DNA of 64,000 nucleotides, taken from JADCGM01 sp943370355. GTDB taxonomy: Bacteria; Pseudomonadota; Alphaproteobacteria; Sphingomonadales; Sphingomonadaceae. Below, piece after piece: positions 8,700 to 19,676 of the stretch. Each line of letters opens with the position of its first letter. The first letter of the stretch is position 1. The notes beneath the pieces are model-generated. The model was not told the DNA's origin. It saw nothing but the letters and a program-made list of their open reading frames with translations, and did no database searches. The DNA is taken from contig CALRQP020000014.1 of the NCBI GenBank assembly GCA_943370355.1, positions 19,398 to 83,397 of the forward strand, given 5' to 3'. A program made the position numbers and the translations under genes.

Positions 8700-9650
8700 A
8701 TGACCACACACCGCGTTGCCGTCGTCCAGGCCGGCACTGTGCTGTTCGACACGCCCGCGACGCTTGCCAAGCTGCGGCGGCTTGCGGGGGAGGCGGCTGC
8801 GCAGGGTGCGACGCTGGCCGTGTTCCCGGAGGCCTTTGTCGGCGGCTACCCGAAAGGCGTCGATTTCGGCGCGCGGGTCGGATCGCGGACGCCGGAGGGC
8901 CGCGACTGGTTCCGGCGCTATTTCGATAGCGCGATCGCCGTGCCGGGGCAGGAGTGCGACGAGATTTCGGCCATTGCCGCCGACCATGCGATGACGCTCG
9001 TCGTCGGGATCATCGAGCGCAGCGGCGGCACGCTTTATTGCACCGCGCTGATTGTCGGGCCGGACGGGGCGCTGCTCGGCGCGCATCGCAAGCTGATGCC
9101 GACCGCGATGGAGCGGCTGATCTGGGGGCAGGGCGATGGGTCGACGATCCCCGTCGTGCAAACGCCGGCCGGCAAGGTTGGCGCGGTGATCTGCTGGGAG
9201 AATTACATGCCGCTGTTGCGCACCGCGATGTATGCGCAGGGCGTGGAGCTATATTGCGCGCCGACCGTGGATGACCGCGACACCTGGCCGCTCAGCATGC
9301 GGCACATCGCGTTCGAGGGGCGCTGTTTTGTGCTGTCGGCGGTGCAGTGGCTGACGCGCGGCGACTGTCCCGACGATTTCCATCCCGTGCAGGGGGAGGC
9401 CCCTGAAACTGTGCTGATCCGCGGCGGCAGCTGCATCGTCGGGCCGCTCGGCGAGCTGCTGGCGGGGCCGGTCTATGGCGGCGAGGCGGTGCTGGTCGCC
9501 GACGTGGACCTCGCCGATCTGCCGCGCGCCAAATATGATCTCGATGTGGTCGGCCATTATGCGCGGCCGGACGTATTCCGGCTGGAGGTCGATACGCGCG
9601 CCAAGCCGGGAACGGTGTTCGGCGTAACCGATCCGCCGTTCCGTTCGTAA
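8700..9650 (+). CDS. Carbon-nitrogen hydrolase, nitrilase type
   Basis: A 316-residue cytoplasmic enzyme of the nitrilase branch of the CN-hydrolase superfamily, converting nitriles to carboxylates and ammonia. The catalytic Glu-Lys-Cys triad is visible: Glu in AVFPEAFVGGYPKG, Lys in AHRKLMPT and Cys in VICWENYMPLLR. The CWEN context, with HIAFEGRCFV and GGSCIVGPLGE downstream, is typical of true nitrilases rather than amidases. The start ATG follows ATTGAGCGGAG. It precedes msrA by 28 bases. The natural substrate cannot be read from the sequence. Confidence 0.88.
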   Translation: MTTHRVAVVQAGTVLFDTPATLAKLRRLAGEAAAQGATLAVFPEAFVGGYPKGVDFGARVGSRTPEGRDWFRRYFDSAIAVPGQECDEISAIAADHAMTLVVGIIERSGGTLYCTALIVGPDGALLGAHRKLMPTAMERLIWGQGDGSTIPVVQTPAGKVGAVICWENYMPLLRTAMYAQGVELYCAPTVDDRDTWPLSMRHIAFEGRCFVLSAVQWLTRGDCPDDFHPVQGEAPETVLIRGGSCIVGPLGELLAGPVYGGEAVLVADVDLADLPRAKYDLDVVGHYARPDVFRLEVDTRAKPGTVFGVTDPPFRS

Positions 9651-9678
9651 CTACCGGCGACACCCAAGGAGTTTCACC

Positions 9679-10266
9679 ATGTCCCGTATGTTTCGCGCCC
9701 TGATCCTCGCCGCCTCGGCCGCTGTGACCGTCGCCGCTGCCCCGCCGACTGCCACTGCGATTTTCGCGGGTGGCTGCTTCTGGTCGATGGAGCATGACAT
9801 GGAGAAGGTCGCGGGCGTTCTCGACGTGGTGTCGGGCTATACCGGCGGGCGGCTCGCCAATCCGACCTATAATGACGTGGTGACCGAGACGACCGGGCAT
9901 TATGAGTCGGTCAAGGTGACCTACAATCCGGCGAAAATCAGCTACGCGAAGCTCGCCGATGCCTATTTCCGCACGACCGATCCGACCGATGCCGGCGGGG
10001 CGTTCTGCGACCGGGGCCCGAGCTATACGCCGGCGATTTTCGCGACTCCGGCACAGAAGGCGGATGCCGAGGCGGCCAAGGCGCGGGCCGGGAAGGCGCT
10101 GGGCAAGCCGATCGCGACGAAGATCCTGCCCGCGACGACCTTCTATCCGGCGGAAGGCTATCACCAAAATTATGCGGCGCTGAACAAGCTCAACTACGGC
10201 GCCTACCGCATCGGCTGCGGCAAGGACCGGCGGCTGGCGCAGCTGTGGGGCAAGGCGGGCGGCTGA
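9679..10266 (+). CDS. msrA: Peptide-methionine (S)-S-oxide reductase MsrA, exported form
   Basis: A 195-residue MsrA with an N-terminal signal peptide (hydrophobic through about residue 20, VAAAPP), so it probably repairs oxidised methionines in the periplasm. The catalytic motif is GGCFWSMEHDMEKV, where the usual GCFWG glycine is Ser. Other family marks are VVSGYTGG, GHYESVKV and EGYHQNY. A cysteine near the C-terminus (RIGCGKD) may act as resolving cysteine. AAGGAG lies 8 bases upstream of the ATG. Confidence 0.9.
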   Translation: MSRMFRALILAASAAVTVAAAPPTATAIFAGGCFWSMEHDMEKVAGVLDVVSGYTGGRLANPTYNDVVTETTGHYESVKVTYNPAKISYAKLADAYFRTTDPTDAGGAFCDRGPSYTPAIFATPAQKADAEAAKARAGKALGKPIATKILPATTFYPAEGYHQNYAALNKLNYGAYRIGCGKDRRLAQLWGKAGG

Positions 10267-10285
10267 CGCGCGCAAGGGGGATGCG

Positions 10286-10966
10286 ATGCAGATCGGCCTC
10301 ATCGGCGGGATCGGCCCGGCGGCGACCAACCATTATCACCGGCTGCTGATCGACCTATTCAAGGCGGCGGATGCGCCGCTCGAGCTGACCATCGTGCACG
10401 GCGATACGGCGACGCTGCTCGCCAACCTCGGCGCGGACCGGCGGGCCGAACAGGCCGAAATTTTCCGGCGGCTGACCGAGCGGCTGGTGCTGGCGGGGGC
10501 GGACTTCGTCGCGGTGACGTCGATCGCCGGGCATTTCTGCCGCCGTGAATTCGCCGCCGCCTCGCCGCTGCCTGTGCTCGACATGATCGGCACGGTCGCG
10601 GCTGAGATTGGCGCGCGCGGCTTTGGCCGGGTCGGTATCCTAGGGACGCGCACGGTCATGGCGTCGCGTTTCTATGGCGGCATCGACACCGCAGAGGTGC
10701 TCGCGCCGCGCGAGCCGCAGCTTGGCGCGGTCCACGACGCCTATGCGGCAATGGCCACGGCGGGCGCGGTGACGGAGGCACAGCGTGCAGTCTTTGACCG
10801 CGCGGTGTATCATCTGATCGACGATCAGGGTGCCGAGGCAATCCTGCTCGGCGGCACCGATCTGGCGCTGGCCTTCGATGCCGCGACCAGCCCGTTCCCG
10901 ATCATCGATGCCGCGGCGATCCACGCCGGGGCGATTGCCGCGCGGGCGCTGACGGCGGCCGGCTGA
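10286..10966 (+). CDS. Aspartate/glutamate racemase family protein lacking both catalytic cysteines
   Basis: A 226-residue protein of the Asp/Glu racemase fold. The N-terminal MQIGLIGGIGPAATNHYHR matches the family signature. The two catalytic positions are altered: the usual CNT-x-H region reads VTSIAGHF, and the usual LGCTE reads LLGGTDLAL. With Cys replaced at both sites, two-base racemisation is not expected. It may be an isomerase or lyase of related chemistry, or a binding protein. The ATG at 10286 follows AAGGGGG. It begins 20 bases after msrA. Confidence 0.75.
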   Translation: MQIGLIGGIGPAATNHYHRLLIDLFKAADAPLELTIVHGDTATLLANLGADRRAEQAEIFRRLTERLVLAGADFVAVTSIAGHFCRREFAAASPLPVLDMIGTVAAEIGARGFGRVGILGTRTVMASRFYGGIDTAEVLAPREPQLGAVHDAYAAMATAGAVTEAQRAVFDRAVYHLIDDQGAEAILLGGTDLALAFDAATSPFPIIDAAAIHAGAIAARALTAAG

Positions 10967-10998
10967 CAAACGCCATTGCCGCAGCTAGGCTGCCGGGC

Positions 10999-12285
10999 CT
11001 GGCCAAATATTTCCTCCTCACGCTCCTCCTTGCCACTGCCGCGCCGGCAGCCGAGCCGCCCGTCACCGTCATCCATGCCGGGACCTTGATCGACCGGCCC
11101 GGCGAAACGCCGCGCCGCGGCGCGACCATTGTCATTCGCGGCGAGCGGATCGAGAGCGTCAGCAACGGCTACGCCGCGCCGCCGCCGGGGGCGGTGCTGA
11201 TCGATCTGAAGGACCGGACGGTGCTGCCCGGACTGATCGACAGCCATGTCCATCTGGAAAGCGACACCGGCGGCGAGGCGGGGCTCATCGAAGGCATACG
11301 GAGCTCGCCCGCGGACAATGCCTTCCGAGCCGCCGCCAACGGTCGCAAGACGCTGATGGCGGGCTTCACGACCGTCCGGAACCTTGGCGATGGCGATGGA
11401 GCGACGCTGGCCCTGCGCGAGGCGGTTCGCCGCGGCGATCAGCTAGGGCCGCGCATCGTCGATGCCGGGCGCTCGATCTCGACGACGGCGGGGCACATGG
11501 ACGGGCGCAGCGGGCTCAACGACGACTTCGCGCAAGCAGTTAATGACGACAATGTCTGCGACGGGGTCGAAAGCTGCCGCCACGCCGTCCGGCTTCAGAT
11601 TCGCCGGCAGGTCGATGTCATCAAGATTGCGACCACCGGCGGGGTAAATTCGGGGACCGGCCGCGCCAAAATGGTGTTCGACGACGAGGTCGCCGCGCTG
11701 GTGGACACGGCGCACATGTACGGGCGGAAGGTCGCGGTTCATGCCCATGGCGTCGCCGGGGTCAACGCCGCGCTCGCCGCGGGCGCGGATTCGATCGAGC
11801 ATGGCACCGAGATGGATGACGACTCGATCCGGCTGTTCAAGAAGTCAGGCGCCTATTACGTTCCGACGCTGTCGACGGTGAACGGTTATATCGAGCGGCT
11901 TGCCGCCAACCCGAATGCCTATGACCCGAAGGTGCTCGCGCAGATCAAATGGCGGATCGGGATTACCGGCCAGTCGCTCAGGAAGGCCTATCCCGCCGGG
12001 GTCAAGATCGCGTTCGGGACCGACGCGGGGGTTTCGAAGCACGGCAAGAACGCCGATGAGTTCGAGGCAATGGTCAAATACGGCATGCCGCCGGCCGCTG
12101 CTATCGCCGCCGCGACGGTCAATGCTGCGGAGTTGCTTGGGCTGAGCAATGACGTCGGCAGCCTTGAGGCAGGCAAATATGCCGACCTCATCGCCGTGTC
12201 GGGCGATCCGCTGACCGATGTGACGGTGCTGAAGCGCGTCGGCTTCGTCATGAAGGGCGGCGCGGTGGTGAAGGACGCGCGGTAG
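10999..12285 (+). CDS. Exported amidohydrolase (imidazolonepropionase-like)
   Basis: A metal-dependent amidohydrolase. Metal-binding motifs are visible: GLIDSHVHLE, a probable carboxylated lysine in VDVIKIATTGG, KVAVHAHG, SIEHGTEMD and FGTDAGVS. The first ordinary start (TTG 11086) would begin inside the conserved N-terminal strand. The open frame upstream encodes a convincing signal peptide (GLAKYFLLTLLLATAAPAAE), so translation must start earlier. CTG 10999, CTG 10990 and ATT 10975 are candidates and none is certain; I give CTG 10999. The substrate is unknown; relatives are dipeptidase or Xaa-Pro amidohydrolases. Confidence 0.75.
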   Translation: MAKYFLLTLLLATAAPAAEPPVTVIHAGTLIDRPGETPRRGATIVIRGERIESVSNGYAAPPPGAVLIDLKDRTVLPGLIDSHVHLESDTGGEAGLIEGIRSSPADNAFRAAANGRKTLMAGFTTVRNLGDGDGATLALREAVRRGDQLGPRIVDAGRSISTTAGHMDGRSGLNDDFAQAVNDDNVCDGVESCRHAVRLQIRRQVDVIKIATTGGVNSGTGRAKMVFDDEVAALVDTAHMYGRKVAVHAHGVAGVNAALAAGADSIEHGTEMDDDSIRLFKKSGAYYVPTLSTVNGYIERLAANPNAYDPKVLAQIKWRIGITGQSLRKAYPAGVKIAFGTDAGVSKHGKNADEFEAMVKYGMPPAAAIAAATVNAAELLGLSNDVGSLEAGKYADLIAVSGDPLTDVTVLKRVGFVMKGGAVVKDAR

Positions 12286-12311
12286 CGGCGTCCTCCATCC
12301 GTCACGCGCCG

Positions 12312-14354
12312 CTACTTCGGCCGGCCCGAGAAGCCTGCTGCCGTGCGGAGTGCGTCGGCGTCCATGACTTTGCCGTCCATGAGGACGAGGCGGGTCTGGC
12401 GCAGGTCGCCTATGCGCTTGGAGGGATCGCCTTCGACGAGGACGAGGTCGGCGGCCTTGCCGACGGCGATGGAGCCGGTGGTTTTGTCCGCGCCGACCAG
12501 CCGTGCCGGGGCGATGGTCGCGGCCTGCAGCGCCTCGGCTGGTGTCATCCCGGCGTCGACATAGATTTCCAGCTCGTGGATCAGTTCGATGCCCGAGCCG
12601 TCGGTTCCGGAGACGATCGGCACGCCGGCCTTGTGCATCTTGCCGACGAGGCTGACCATCTTCGCCCAGCTCTTGCGATAGTCGGCGCGGGTCAGGTCCT
12701 TGGGCACCGCGAAGCCGCCCTGGCGGAAGCCGCGCTCGGTGGTCGGCGGCAGCGTGCCGACGAAGGGTGCGTAGGACGGCGAGAGATCGCCATTTTCGGG
12801 ATAGTAGAGCGATTCGAAGGCAACCATCGTCGGGTCGCTGGCGATCTTCTTCGCGCCCATCGTCGCGACGAGCGTCGCGACGGGGCCATTTTCGAGGTCC
12901 ATGTCCTTGGCGTAGCGGCCAGGCCCTTCGAAGCGCGCGATGCCGTTCGACACCTTGATCACACTGTCAGGCACGCCCTGCATGGCGATCCAGTTGATAT
13001 GCGTGATCTCGTCATAGCCCGCGTCGATGGCGTCCATCGGGCGGATGCCGGCCGGGATGTGGCCGTGGACATGCAGGCCCTGCTTGTGCGCCTCGGCGAT
13101 CGAACCCTTGAGCCAGGCCGGGTTGAAGGTGCCATAGAATTTGATGCCGACGAAGCCCGTTGCCTTGGCCTCATCGATGAGTTTGACCGCTTCGGCTTCC
13201 GAATGTGCGACATTGGCGACCTGCGCGGTGTACGGCCCCTCGCCATCGATGAGCGACGACGCATAGACGTGCGGGAACAGCAGGGTACCGGCGGCGCGGC
13301 GCGCGGCGCGGTCCATCGTCGCGGTGTTGCTGTTGCCGGGGTCGCGCACCGAGGTCACGCCGAGCGACAGCTCCTGCAGGCCGGTATAATCGTCGCCGAC
13401 ATGCATGTGGCAGTCCCACAGGCCGGGAACGAGCGTCTTGCCCGCGCCGTCGATGCGCTGGGCGTTGGCGGGCACCGCCACGCTGGCTGCCGGACCTGCC
13501 GCGACGATCTTGCCCTTGTCGACAACGACGGTCTGCCCGTCGAGGAATCGGCCGCCGTCAGCATCGAAGGTGCGGATGTTGACGAAGGCGATGGGCGAGG
13601 TCGCTTGCTTGCCGATTTCGGCACCGACGGCTGCGACCTTGACTGAGTTGGCGTCGCCCTGCGCCTTTTCGGTCGGCTTCAGGATGTCCTCATAGCCCTC
13701 CGGCAGCCAGGCGAGGCCGAAATTGGCGGCGAAATATTTGTCCTTGGCATCGGCCCAGAGCGTGATCGGCGAGTTGCTGACGCCGGTGATCGACCAGGCG
13801 GTGATCGTCTGCCTCTTCGCGCCGGTGCCGACGTCGAGCGTCGTGAGCTTCTCGGCATGGGCGCGGCCGCCGGGCAGCAGGTCGAGCGTCCGGTTCGGCG
13901 CGGCGAGCAGGCGCTCGAGGAACAGCGCATTGGTGTCCGAGGTGCCGCCGAACGAGGCATATAATCTGGGCGCAGCATAGGGCGCTTCGCCCTTGTCGAT
14001 CGGGCTCGTCCAGACGGCCTTGCCGTCGGTGATCGCGAATGTCTCCGCCGCATCGCCGTTCGGCGTGACGCCGCGGATGGTCATTTTGACGGGCAGGCCG
14101 TCCTTGCCCATCACGATGGCGGTGTCGGTTTCCCAGACCTGACCGCGCAGGTTCAGGCTCTCGCGGCTCATCCGCGTGCCGTCGGGCAGCGTCCACGCCC
14201 AAGCGTCGCCATGCTTCCCGCCTGTCGACATGATCACGAAGTGACGCGCATTGGCCGGCGGCTTGGCGAGTTCGCTTGCGGGGACCTGGGCGAGCGCCGA
14301 AGCAGCGGACGAAAGCAGGGCGGCAGTCAGCATGGCATAAGCGGTGCGGGTCAT
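12312..14354 (-). CDS. Exported amidohydrolase family protein with N-terminal extension
   Basis: A 680-residue protein. A signal peptide ends in ALAQ, followed by about 220 residues of beta-rich N-terminal domain and then a C-terminal amidohydrolase domain. Motifs are GLWDCHMHVG, GIKFYGTF (likely carboxylated Lys), HVHGHIPAG, EITHINW and VSGTDGSG. The amidohydrolase part resembles the imidazolonepropionase-like group; the N-terminal part is not recognised. It converges with the amidohydrolase at 10999-12285, leaving only 26 bases between stops. A role in periplasmic peptide or amide hydrolysis is inference. Confidence 0.82.
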   Translation of the reverse strand: MTRTAYAMLTAALLSSAASALAQVPASELAKPPANARHFVIMSTGGKHGDAWAWTLPDGTRMSRESLNLRGQVWETDTAIVMGKDGLPVKMTIRGVTPNGDAAETFAITDGKAVWTSPIDKGEAPYAAPRLYASFGGTSDTNALFLERLLAAPNRTLDLLPGGRAHAEKLTTLDVGTGAKRQTITAWSITGVSNSPITLWADAKDKYFAANFGLAWLPEGYEDILKPTEKAQGDANSVKVAAVGAEIGKQATSPIAFVNIRTFDADGGRFLDGQTVVVDKGKIVAAGPAASVAVPANAQRIDGAGKTLVPGLWDCHMHVGDDYTGLQELSLGVTSVRDPGNSNTATMDRAARRAAGTLLFPHVYASSLIDGEGPYTAQVANVAHSEAEAVKLIDEAKATGFVGIKFYGTFNPAWLKGSIAEAHKQGLHVHGHIPAGIRPMDAIDAGYDEITHINWIAMQGVPDSVIKVSNGIARFEGPGRYAKDMDLENGPVATLVATMGAKKIASDPTMVAFESLYYPENGDLSPSYAPFVGTLPPTTERGFRQGGFAVPKDLTRADYRKSWAKMVSLVGKMHKAGVPIVSGTDGSGIELIHELEIYVDAGMTPAEALQAATIAPARLVGADKTTGSIAVGKAADLVLVEGDPSKRIGDLRQTRLVLMDGKVMDADALRTAAGFSGRPK

Positions 14355-14525
14355 GGCGGGTCTCCGGATCTGATGCGGTGAGCCTGTCAGATCGTTTCAC
14401 CCCCGGCAAGGACGGGCCATGCTGCCTTGCAACATGGCTAGGTGCATGTTAGGGGCCGCTCGCCCGCGGGGCAGGCCGGTTCTCGTGCCAATTCCGGGCA
14501 GATCCGACACTGTTTTTGATTGGGC

Positions 14526-15086
14526 GTGTCCTTGAATAATACGGGCGGCATCGTGACTGGACTGAGCGGGCGCTACGCGACCGCGCTGTTCGAACTCGCG
14601 CGCGATGCAAACAGCATCGATTCGGTGAGCGCGAGCCTTGCCACGCTGCGCGGCGCGCTGGACGGCAGCGCCGACTTTTCCACGCTGACGACGAGCCCGC
14701 TCGTCGGTCGCGACGCCGCCGGCAAGGCGATCCTCGCCACCGCCGATGCAATGAAGCTCGATGCGACGACGCGCAATTTCCTCGGGGTGCTGGCGAAGAA
14801 TCGCCGCCTCGGTGCGCTGCGCAACATCATCCGCGATTTCAATAAGCTCGCTGCCGATCATCGCGGCGAGACCAGTGCCGAGGTGACCTCGGCGCATCCG
14901 CTGTCGGACGATCAGGTCGCAAACCTGAAGTCCACATTGAAGACCAAGCTCGGCAGCGACGTTGCTGTCGATCTCCGGGTCGATCCCGCCATCCTCGGCG
15001 GCCTCGTCGTGCGCATCGGTTCGCGCATGATCGACGGCAGCCTCAAAACGAAAATCGATTCGCTCGCGCTGGCGATGAAAGGTTGA
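14526..15086 (+). CDS. atpH: ATP synthase F1 subunit delta
   Basis: A 186-residue delta subunit (OSCP homologue) linking F1 to the peripheral stalk. The N-terminal GLSGRYATALFELARD and C-terminal VRIGSRMIDGSLKTKI are family signatures. No ATG is available near the homologous start; GTG 14526 gives the expected N-terminus, and TTG 14520 is the alternative. It is the first gene of atpHAGDC. The stop is followed 2 bases later by the atpA ATG. The F0 genes are not in this window. Confidence 0.95.
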   Translation: MSLNNTGGIVTGLSGRYATALFELARDANSIDSVSASLATLRGALDGSADFSTLTTSPLVGRDAAGKAILATADAMKLDATTRNFLGVLAKNRRLGALRNIIRDFNKLAADHRGETSAEVTSAHPLSDDQVANLKSTLKTKLGSDVAVDLRVDPAILGGLVVRIGSRMIDGSLKTKIDSLALAMKG

Positions 15087-15088
15087 AC

Positions 15089-16618
<1,530 letters not shown>

Positions 16619-16620
16619 GG

Positions 16621-16676
16621 CGCGAGCGGCGCTCGCGAGTTGTTTGTTAGCTACTAGGCCCCGGCGTCCGCCGGGG
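16621..16676 (+). other. Two tandem hairpins in the atpA-atpG gap
   Basis: The first is CGCGAGC-GGC-GCTCGCG at 16621-16637, two bases after the atpA stop. The second is CCCCGGC-GTCC-GCCGGGG at 16659-16676. Neither has a T-tract, so they more likely stabilise or process the polycistronic message, or mark a small intergenic repeat, than terminate transcription. Confidence 0.5.
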
Positions 16677-16704
16677 TGACGATGTAGGAAATGCTGAAGC
16701 AAAG

Positions 16705-17583
16705 ATGGCCAGCCTGAAAGCCCTCAAGGTCCGCATCACCTCGGTGAAGTCGACCCAGAAGATCACCAAGGCGATGAAGATGGTCGCCGCCGCGAAGCTG
16801 CGCCGTGCGCAGGAGGCGGCGGAGGCCGCGCGTCCCTATGCGACGCGCATGGCGGCGGTCATGGCCAATCTGGGGTCGCGCATCGTTGTCGGACCGCAGT
16901 CGCCGAAGCTGCTGACCGGCACCGGCAGCGATCAGGTCCACCTGCTCGTCGTCGCGACGTCGGAGCGCGGCCTTGCCGGTGCGTTCAACACCAATATCGT
17001 CCGCGCCGCGCGCCGCGCTGCCGAGCGGCTGCTCGCCGAGGGCAAGACCGTCAAATTCTACCTGATCGGCAAGAAGGGCCGCGCCCAGCTGGCGCGCACC
17101 TATCGCGACAGCTTCGTCGAATATGCCGACCTCAGCCACGTCAAGCGGCTGGCCTTCTCGGACGCCGGCCCGATCGCCGAGGATCTGGTGCGCCGCTATG
17201 AGGCGGGCGAATTCGACGTCGCGCATCTGTTCTTCGCGCGCTTCCAGTCGGCACTCGTGCAGGAGCCGACCGAGATGCAGATCATCCCGGTCAAGCTGCC
17301 TGAAGCCACGGCCGCGACCGGCACCGACGCCGCCGTCGAATATGAGCCCGACGAGGAAGCGATCCTCGCCGAGCTGCTGCCGCGCAACATCGCCATCCAG
17401 ATTTTCCGCGCGCTGCTCGAAAACGCCGCGTCGGAGCAGGGCTCGCGCATGACCGCGATGGACAATGCGACGCGCAACGCCGGCGACATGATCAACCGCC
17501 TGACCATCACCTACAACCGGACCCGTCAGGCCGCGATCACCAAGGAACTCATCGAAATCATCTCCGGAGCGGAGGCGTTGTAA
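16705..17583 (+). CDS. atpG: ATP synthase F1 subunit gamma
   Basis: A 292-residue central-stalk subunit. The N-terminal helix MASLKALKVRITSVKSTQKI and the C-terminal ATRNAGDMINRLTITYNRTR and ITKELIEIISGAEAL are diagnostic. It couples rotation of the c-ring to catalysis. The stop TAA 17581-17583 is followed three bases later by the TTG of a small membrane ORF whose probable ribosome binding site (GGAGG 17571-17575) lies inside atpG. Confidence 0.97.
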   Translation: MASLKALKVRITSVKSTQKITKAMKMVAAAKLRRAQEAAEAARPYATRMAAVMANLGSRIVVGPQSPKLLTGTGSDQVHLLVVATSERGLAGAFNTNIVRAARRAAERLLAEGKTVKFYLIGKKGRAQLARTYRDSFVEYADLSHVKRLAFSDAGPIAEDLVRRYEAGEFDVAHLFFARFQSALVQEPTEMQIIPVKLPEATAATGTDAAVEYEPDEEAILAELLPRNIAIQIFRALLENAASEQGSRMTAMDNATRNAGDMINRLTITYNRTRQAAITKELIEIISGAEAL

Positions 17584-17586
17584 TTT

Positions 17587-17733
17587 TTGACGAAAGCATT
17601 GCTCCTAGCCGCTGCAATTGTGCTCGTGCTCGTAGCGATCACTTTCGCGACTGGTTTCATCAAGATTACGTCGGTCGAATACGTTGTTACAGTTGATAAA
17701 AGCGGCAAGCAGCATCTGACGCCGCGTCATTAG
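17587..17733 (+). CDS. Putative 48-residue single-pass membrane micro-protein between atpG and atpD
   Basis: The gap between atpG and atpD is fully open for 48 codons in the atpG frame, from TTG 17587 to TAG 17731. The predicted protein has one strong transmembrane helix (MTKALLLAAAIVLVLVAITF). A short beta-like polar tail (KITSVEYVVTVDKSGK, then QHLTPRH) would follow. GGAGG lies 11 bases upstream of the TTG. The gene would be coupled to atpG and end 11 bases before the atpD ATG. Its stretch is less GC-rich than its neighbours. No family is recognised; translation is inferred only from the open frame, its composition and the spacing. Confidence 0.5.
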   Translation: MTKALLLAAAIVLVLVAITFATGFIKITSVEYVVTVDKSGKQHLTPRH

Positions 17734-17744
17734 AGGACTGAAGA

Positions 17745-19216
<1,472 letters not shown>

Positions 19217-19217
<1 letters not shown>

Positions 19218-19627
19218 TGGCCGACAAGCTGCACTTCGACCTCGTCAGCCCCGAGCGCAGCCTGCGCTCGGGTGAGGTGGCGATGGTCGTCGTCCCGGGC
19301 ACCGAGGGCGACTTCGGCGTGCTCGCGGGCCACGCGCCCTTCATGTCGACGATCCGCCCCGGCGCGATCCATGTCTATCCGGACAGCATGGACGGCAGCT
19401 TCGAGCGTATCTTCATCGACGGCGGCTTTGCCGAGGTGAATGAGGCGGGGCTGACGATCCTCGCGGAAAGCGCGACGCCGGTTGCGGAGATCGATCCGGA
19501 AGCGGTGGCAAAGGACCTCGCCGCAGCACGAGATGATGCGCGGGACGCCAAGTCTGATGTGGACCGCGCGATCGCCGAACGGCGCGTCGCGAAGTTCGAG
19601 GCGATGCAGGCGGCCGCCACGCACTAA
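19217..19627 (+). CDS. atpC: ATP synthase F1 subunit epsilon
   Basis: A 136-residue epsilon subunit regulating F1 rotation. The N-terminal beta-barrel starts KLHFDLVSPERSL and carries EGDFGVLAGHAPFMSTIRPG. The C-terminal helical hairpin is Ala/Asp-rich and somewhat extended. It is the last gene of the operon. Confidence 0.95.
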
Positions 19628-19676
19628 AGCCCGTCGCGGGCTTGAACCGCGCCGGTTGTCGCGACACTGTGCGGGG

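Noticed and set aside
14427..14455. Candidate atp promoter TTGCAA-N17-TAGGGG
   Set aside because: The -10 match is too poor to call; the true atp promoter cannot be fixed by eye.
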